Assembly (NCBI GenBank): GCA_963785125.1
Contig: CAWATU010000008.1
Span: 580,849-644,848 of the forward strand
Source: QHXN01 sp963785125
GTDB taxonomy: Bacteria; Acidobacteriota; Blastocatellia; Pyrinomonadales; Pyrinomonadaceae
Direction: 5' to 3'
Length of the DNA stretch: 64,000 nt
Made by a program: the position numbers and the translations under genes
Shown here: piece after piece, positions 59,622 through 64,000 of the stretch
Layout of the letters: each line of letters starts with the position of its first letter
How positions within the stretch are numbered: the first letter of the stretch is position 1
Notes under the pieces: generated by a model
The model's input: the letters and a program-made list of their open reading frames with translations, nothing else
Told to the model about the DNA's origin: nothing
Databases searched by the model: none

Positions 59622-60797
59622 ATGTATAACATCTCGGCACGCCAAATCCTTTCCATCGCACTCCTTTCGGCCTTCATCGCGGCGGCTGGCGTCGCGTGCT
59701 TCGACCGCTGGGGCGGCCGACTGCACCAGCCGACCGCGGCCTTCAACGGCGGCGACGAAGCGACCGCCAGCATCGCAGGCATCGCAGACCCCTCGGTCGC
59801 CACCGACGAGCAGAACAACATCGAGGTCTTCCGCGCCATCTCGCCCGGCGTCGTCTCGGTCAGCGCGTCGCGCCAGCCGCGCAGCTTCTTCGACGCCGGC
59901 CGGAGCGGCGGCGGCACCGGCTCCGTCATCGACGAACAGGGGCACATCCTGACCAACTTCCACGTCATCGAAGGGGCCGACCAGGTTACCGTCAGCCTCG
60001 GCGGCGACAAGACCTACCCGGCGCGCGTCGTCGGTCGCGACCCCGACACAGACCTCGCCGTCATCCAGGTCACAGGCGTGCGCGAACCCTTGAAGGTCGT
60101 GCCGATGGGCGACAGCGACCGCCTCTCGGTCGGCCAGAAGGTTCTGGCCATCGGCAACCCGTTCGGCCTTGACCGGACGCTGACGACCGGCGTCATCTCC
60201 GGCCTCCAGCGTCCCATCGAGGCGCGCAACGGCCGCATCATCGAGGGCGCCATCCAGACCGACGCCTCCATCAACCCGGGCAACTCCGGCGGGCCGCTCT
60301 TAGACTCGCAGGGGCGCATGATCGGCATCAACTCGCAGATTCTCTCGCCCGACGGCGGCGGCTCGGTCGGCGTCGGCTTCGCCGTCCCCGTCAACATCGC
60401 CAAGCGCATCCTGCCGCAGCTCATCCGCGAGGGGCGCGTCGTCCGTCCCAAGCTCGGCCTCTACCCGCGCGCCGTCTCCGACCTGCGCGGCATACGCCTG
60501 CCGTCCAACGAGGGGCTGCTCATCCTGCAACTCGACCCGAACGGCTCGGCCGCGGCGGCGGGCCTGCGCGGGCTCTCCGAGACGGCCGAGGGCGACCTCG
60601 TCATCGGCGACATCATCACCGCCATCGACGGCGAGAAGGTCGTGAACCAGAACGACCTCTACCGCATCATGGACAAGCACCAGTTCAACGACGTGGTTCA
60701 GGTCGAACTCATCCGCGGCAGCGGCGAGCGCACCACCGTCCCCGTCCGTCTCCTCCCCGAGCGCGGCCAGCAGCGCGGCACCACGCGACGCGAGTAG
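59622..60797 (+). CDS. Trypsin-like serine protease with PDZ domain (HtrA/DegP family)
   Basis: From the ATG at 59622 (AAGGA 8 bases upstream; an earlier ATG at 59598 is possible) the product is ~391 residues. An N-terminal hydrophobic anchor ends AGVACFDR. The catalytic triad is complete: NFHVIEG (His), DTDLAVI (Asp) and GNSGGPLL (Ser). After it come VGFAVPVNIAKRILPQLIREG and one PDZ domain (~260-385; RPKLGLYPRAVSDLRG, LVIGDIITAIDGEKV). Such enzymes degrade or refold misfolded periplasmic proteins. It ends 17 bases before a perfect palindromic element. Confidence 0.93.
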   Translation: MYNISARQILSIALLSAFIAAAGVACFDRWGGRLHQPTAAFNGGDEATASIAGIADPSVATDEQNNIEVFRAISPGVVSVSASRQPRSFFDAGRSGGGTGSVIDEQGHILTNFHVIEGADQVTVSLGGDKTYPARVVGRDPDTDLAVIQVTGVREPLKVVPMGDSDRLSVGQKVLAIGNPFGLDRTLTTGVISGLQRPIEARNGRIIEGAIQTDASINPGNSGGPLLDSQGRMIGINSQILSPDGGGSVGVGFAVPVNIAKRILPQLIREGRVVRPKLGLYPRAVSDLRGIRLPSNEGLLILQLDPNGSAAAAGLRGLSETAEGDLVIGDIITAIDGEKVVNQNDLYRIMDKHQFNDVVQVELIRGSGERTTVPVRLLPERGQQRGTTRRE

Positions 60798-60814
60798 CAT
60801 CCGCCGAAAAGAGA

Positions 60815-60892
60815 TTAACGACGGAGACACGAGAGACACGGCTTGAAGAGGAATTCCTCTTCAAGCCGTGTCTCTCGTGTCTCCGTCGTTAA
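60815..60892. repeat. Perfect 78-bp palindrome, tandem-word element 13
   Basis: Left half 60815-60853 and right half 60854-60892 are exact reverse complements with no loop, centred on GAATTC. The word gagacac is repeated in each arm, related to the element at 9188. A cruciform or a terminator hairpin is possible. It lies between the HtrA stop and the small Cys gene. Confidence 0.88.
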
Positions 60893-60904
60893 CTTCCCTC
60901 TTGC

Positions 60905-60910
60905 TATACT
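60905..60910 (+). promoter_or_regulatory. -10 box, probably leaderless transcript
   Basis: TATACT ends 6 bases before the GTG at 60917, too close for a ribosome site, so the transcript would begin at or near the start codon. Confidence 0.45.
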
Positions 60911-60916
60911 TCCCGC

Positions 60917-61153
60917 GTGGCCGAGACAGAACACTTCATCAACGACGGCACGGGCTGGGAGTGCAGGCGCTGCCGCGCTTCGTCGGACACGCGCGCCGCG
61001 CCCGACGAAGGGCTCGGGCGCTTCTTCCGCGAGGGCGAGGCCGAAGGCGGCGGCCCGCGCCTCTCCTCGCACGCGCGCGCGAGTTGGGCGGACGCCGCAC
61101 GTACAACGCTCCGCTGCACGCGCTGTGGCATGGAGGAGCGCCTCGACGCGTGA
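60917..61153 (+). CDS. Small double-CxxC (zinc-ribbon-like) protein
   Basis: 78 residues from a GTG. The two Cys pairs WECRRCRA near residue 15 and LRCTRCGMEE near the end, about 52 residues apart, are the usual ligand pattern of a zinc ribbon. Its TATACT-to-GTG distance of 6 bases would fit leaderless translation. It is convergent with the pyrophosphatase gene, whose stop is 10 bases from its own. Function is unknown. Confidence 0.55.
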   Translation: MAETEHFINDGTGWECRRCRASSDTRAAPDEGLGRFFREGEAEGGGPRLSSHARASWADAARTTLRCTRCGMEERLDA

Positions 61154-61163
61154 GCACACACGC

Positions 61164-61858
61164 TCAACCTGAGAGCAGACGCTTCAACTCGCTCACGCGC
61201 TCTTCGGGCGCGCCGTAACGCTCGCGGTAGTCTTCGACGCTGGCGCGGATGGTTTCGAGCGCGGTCGCGCGGTCGTACACGTCGGCGATCTCGACGCGGC
61301 GGGGCGACTCCTGCGGCAGTTGCTTGTAGGTTAGGAAGTAGTGCTGAAGCCGTTCGACCATCCCGTTCGGCGCCTTGCCGAGGCTCGTCGATGTGTCCGT
61401 AGGCCACGTCGTTCTCCAGCACGGCGATGATCTTGTCGTCGGCCTCGTCGCCATCCACCATGCGTAGGCCCCCGATGGGCACGGCGCGCACGAGGAAGCC
61501 CGCGTGCGCGGCCGGCCGTTCCGTCAGCACGCAGATGTCCATCGGGTCGCCATCGCCGCGGATGGCCCCCTCGCAACCCGACGTCTCGCGGCACAACTCG
61601 CCCACACGGTCGCCGCAGAAGGTCTGCGGGATGAAGCCGTAGAGCGTCGGCGGGAACGAAGAGAAACGCTGCGGGCGGTCTATGCGCAGGTGGCCCGAAG
61701 CCTTGTCCAGCTCGTACTTGACGGCGTCGGTCGGCACGATCTCGATGTAAGCGTTGAAGACCCCCGGCGCACCCACACCCGGCGGGATGCCATGCCACGG
61801 GTGCGCCTGAAACATCCGCCCCAAAAAGTCTTTCGAGCCCCTTCTCGTCTTCGGCCAT
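61164..61858 (-). CDS. ppa: Inorganic pyrophosphatase (family I), two frameshifts
   Basis: When merged the frames give ~231 residues of a class I pyrophosphatase: YIEIVPTDAVKYELDKASGH near the start, the acidic active-site GDGDPMDICVL, and IGGLRMVDGDEADDKIIAV. The first break (near 61825) is one extra G in TTTTTGGGG; the second (near 61391) is an extra C in CCTCGG. Removing both restores a full normal protein ending SELKRLLSG. Both are homopolymer or near-homopolymer insertions, so sequencing error is more likely than decay. The start is the ATG at 61858. Confidence 0.85.
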
Positions 61859-61990
61859 AACTTTCGACTCCCCCGCCGTGATAAAATCTCGCTCGCCTCG
61901 TCGCCGCTGTTTTGCGAATTATGTGCGCGCCGGGTCGGAACTGTCCACGCGCCGTAGAAGTTTTAAGCCCGAACGTCTCCGTCAAATTTC

Positions 61991-63072
61991 ATGTCCGCCA
62001 CGACGACGACAACGACGCTGAAGGAGGCCGCGCCCGCGCGTATACTCTCAATGCGCTGGCTCATCAGCGCGCGCGAAGACCTCGTGTGGTTCATCGGGTC
62101 GGTCGTGACGAGCTACGCGCTCTTCGCGCTCTACGTGTGGGGGGTGGGTGCCATTAGTGCCGATGGTGGCGGCGTGGGCGATTCTCGTGGACGCGCCGCA
62201 CGTCTTCGCGACCTTCTCGCGCACATACTTCGACCGCGAGGAGCGGCGTTCGCGGGCTAAGCTTCTTTGGTGGTCGCTCCTCTTCTTCGCCGTCGGGCCG
62301 CTGGCCGTTCTGGCCGGCGTCGGCTTCATCTTCTTCTTCATCGCGGCGCTGTGGGCCTACTACCATCTCGTCAAACAGCACTACGGCTTCATGGTGCTCT
62401 ACAAGAGAAGAACGCAGACCTCTCCCCGGCGGATAACTTCCTCGACCGCGCGTTTCTGCTCTTAGCCTTTACGTACCCTTCGTCTGGTTCGTCGCGCACG
62501 ACGAGGAGGCGCTGCGGCGCGTGCCCGAGGGGCTGCACGCGTGGCTCGGGACGTTGGAGTCGGCGCTGCTCGCGCTGACCGTCGCGGCGACCATCGTGTG
62601 GGCGGGAAGACAGGTGCAGCGTCTCTTCTTAAACCTGCCGCTCGACGTGCCGAAGTATCTTTTACTCGTGGCGGCGATACCGATGCACTGGGTCGTGCTG
62701 CTGACGCCGATGCCGCACAAGCCCATCGCCATCGTGGCGATGCTGACCATCTATCATAACTTCCAGTACCACCGGCTCGTCTGGTTTCACAACCGCAAGT
62801 ACGCGCGCGACGAAGGGTGCCGCGAGCGTCACGGCGCGGCCGAGTTCATCAGCCGCAGGCTCCTGCACTACGTCGCGCTCGGCGTCCTCTTCGGCGTCTG
62901 GTATCAGGTGCCGCGCCAGTACGTTAACCACACCGCCGACAACGGCGCCTTCCTGACACAACTGCTCTCGGGATTCCTCTGGGGCTACGCGCTGTTGCAC
63001 TACTACCTCGACTCCAAAATCTGGCGCGTGCGCCGCGACCCCTCGGTCGGCAAGGCGCTCAGGATGGAGTGA
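61991..63072 (+). CDS. Multi-spanning membrane protein broken by frameshifts
   Basis: Merging four segments gives ~355 residues with about eight hydrophobic helices. The opening SMRWLISAREDLVWFIGSVV and the middle AILVDAPHVFATFSRTYFDR and WAYYHLVKQHYGFMVLYK are highly ordered, as is the late KPIAIVAMLTIYHNFQYHRL. Conserved His and Asp in the helices suggest an acyltransferase- or transporter-like membrane enzyme, but no family was recognised. Breaks lie near 62135 (GGGGGG run), 62405 and 62475. They resemble the pyrophosphatase errors, so the gene may be intact in the organism. The stop TGA is at 63070-63072. Confidence 0.6.
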
Positions 63073-63116
63073 GTCCCGAACCGACCTTGACATAAAATGA
63101 GAAGGCCGCGGAGAAC
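63073..63116. other. Bacterial-to-ciliate junction
   Basis: The bacterial GC-rich sequence ends within this stretch (up to about GGAGAA at 63110-63115). The C4A4 telomere begins at 63117, after which base composition falls sharply. The exact joining base could be a few nucleotides to either side. Confidence 0.8.
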
Positions 63117-63144
63117 CCCCAAAACCCCAAAACCCCAAAACCCC
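63117..63144 (+). repeat. Ciliate telomere, (C4A4)3C4
   Basis: 28 bases: CCCC AAAA repeated with a final CCCC, followed directly by ATTAAATAAAC. C4A4 repeats are the telomeric repeat of hypotrich/euplotid ciliates. Orientation (C-strand 5' to 3', gene following) is that of the left end of a macronuclear nanochromosome. An extra C and AA precede it. Confidence 0.9.
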
Positions 63145-63217
63145 ATTAAATAAACTCTTACAGAAAAATAGGAAATTAAGAATATTTAAGGTAGTTAAAT
63201 TCAAATTTAGAAAATAA

Positions 63218-64000
63218 ATGCTGAAGAATAAACTTTTTGAGAGCGTCAAGAAATACCTGGACAAATATTTATTTGGCTTTGACAAATCACAGCTAGAAAT
63301 GTCAGTGCTTAAGGGTACTTATTATCCTATCCACTCATAACTATAGGAAACATTAACTTAACTAATGTGAATGTAAAGCCTAATAAGGCTAACAAATTTC
63401 TCTAATTGATGACTTGCCCTTTGCTTTAAAGGCTGGTCATTGGAAAACTTGAACTGAAAGTAAAGACATGAATATAATTTGATTATAGGTGAGCATTTTA
63501 CAAATGTTTAATGGGCCTGTTGAAGTCATAATAGATGACTTGTTTATTATCCTTGGACCTAACTTAAATGTGGTTTCTCATGATGAAAGCTTTGTGGATG
63601 ATAATCAATAGTCATTGGAGGATTCTTATGATGGTTCAAACATGTTTAACATTTTTGAGCATTAACTTAAGCTCAGAAGGAAATTGCCAGGTAAAGTTTC
63701 TTTCCACTTAAATCTCATGGACAGGTGACGAGAAGGTCAAGATGAAAAGATAAACTACTCAAGATCAATAATAAGTTGAGAAGTAGACCTTTGACTTCCT
63801 CAAAAACTTGAAGTTGAGAGTAAATAGGATTCATGTAAGATATGAAGATGATTATTTTACTGGAGAGACGCCATTCGCTTTTGGCATTGTTATCCATGTA
63901 AACTTAATAAAGTGTAAAATTCATTTTCCAGAAAGTCTAATGGGACACAACTGACTAGCAATGGAAATTCGATTAGATCCATAAAAACTAGCCTAGACAG
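63218..64000 (+). CDS. Ciliate VPS13-like protein, 5' end with introns (TAA/TAG = Gln)
   Basis: The start ATG at 63218 gives MLKNKLFESVKKYLDKYLFG, like the chorein N-terminus of VPS13 lipid-transfer proteins. GT-AG introns are proposed at 63315-63346 (32 nt), 63460-63488 (29), 63691-63724 (34) and 63898-63931 (34). Splicing joins GNINLTNVNVKPNKANKFL, IGKLELK and VSILQMFNGPVEVIIDDLF, later IHVRYEDDYFTGETPFAFG and HKVQWDTTDQQWKFD. In-frame TAG/TAA occur at least nine times, for example at 63609 and 63663, where Gln fits. One stretch (LIDDLPFALKAG) is in another frame, suggesting two indels. The right end leaves the window. Only the N-terminal part of the gene is present. Confidence 0.82.

Noticed and set aside
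63117..63144. Euplotes origin of the telomere because its length is exactly 28 bases
   Set aside because: TAA/TAG are read as Gln in the adjoining gene, whereas Euplotes uses them as stops and reads TGA as Cys.

Overview
The first ~63.1 kb is high-GC bacterial DNA. Its gene content points to Acidobacteriota, most likely a Blastocatellia/Pyrinomonadaceae-type soil or sludge bacterium: long DUF11 surface proteins, an acidobacterial VWFA-related fragment, Uma2, GH97, DUF4097, many signal-peptide and lipoprotein genes, and frequent ATGA start/stop overlaps. The phylum is inferred from family content; no rRNA or tRNA gene was seen. The last ~0.9 kb is AT-rich and is not bacterial. It opens with a (C4A4)3C4 telomere and carries the 5' end of a VPS13-like gene with 29-34 nt introns and in-frame TAA/TAG codons that read as glutamine. 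That is the end of a hypotrich ciliate macronuclear nanochromosome, so the contig is chimeric at its right end.

Layout. 1-3.6 kb: tail of a repeat-bearing (probably subtilisin-type) protein, a Pro/Ig-like OmpA-type protein and a three-gene Uma2/membrane protein/nitroreductase operon. 3.8-9.1 kb: TM2 protein, PEP carboxylase, DUF4097 protein and PsuG. 9.3-24.8 kb: a minus-strand block in which a GAF-PAS histidine kinase, an NtrC-type sigma-54 activator and a receiver-like protein lacking its phospho-acceptor precede four exported DUF11-type proteins, one of 1892 aa with a probable outer-membrane barrel. 25-36.4 kb: outer-membrane protein, PEP carboxykinase, GH97 alpha-glucosidase-type enzyme, a transglutaminase-like protein and a DUF3142/TPR pair. 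36.7-41.3 kb: NarL-type regulator and a beta-propeller hybrid sensor kinase. 41.3-46.7 kb: a shortened glycosyltransferase, a truncated VWFA gene, cupin, lipoproteins, rhodanese and a diheme cytochrome. 47.3-54.9 kb: ferredoxin operon, AI-2E exporter, murA/HIT operon, prmC and a serine acetyltransferase. 55-63 kb: exported proteins, an unusual subtilisin, HtrA, pyrophosphatase and a multi-spanning membrane protein.

Three themes stand out. First, about a dozen intergenic hairpins built from 7-nt (or 8-nt) tandem words, different words at different loci, sit against or contain the stop codons of the flanking genes. One of them has become the signal peptide of a sensor kinase. Second, the subtilisin at 56-58.6 kb carries an N-terminal domain that reads like the ClpB D1 AAA module with its nucleotide-binding motifs destroyed, and it ends in a six-residue 'LLSDGV' repeat array also found in the gene at position 1. 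Third, single-base homopolymer frameshifts accumulate from ~58.4 kb to the end of the bacterial part, consistent with poorly polished long-read sequence near the chimeric end.

All family names are from recognition of motifs by eye; no database search was run.
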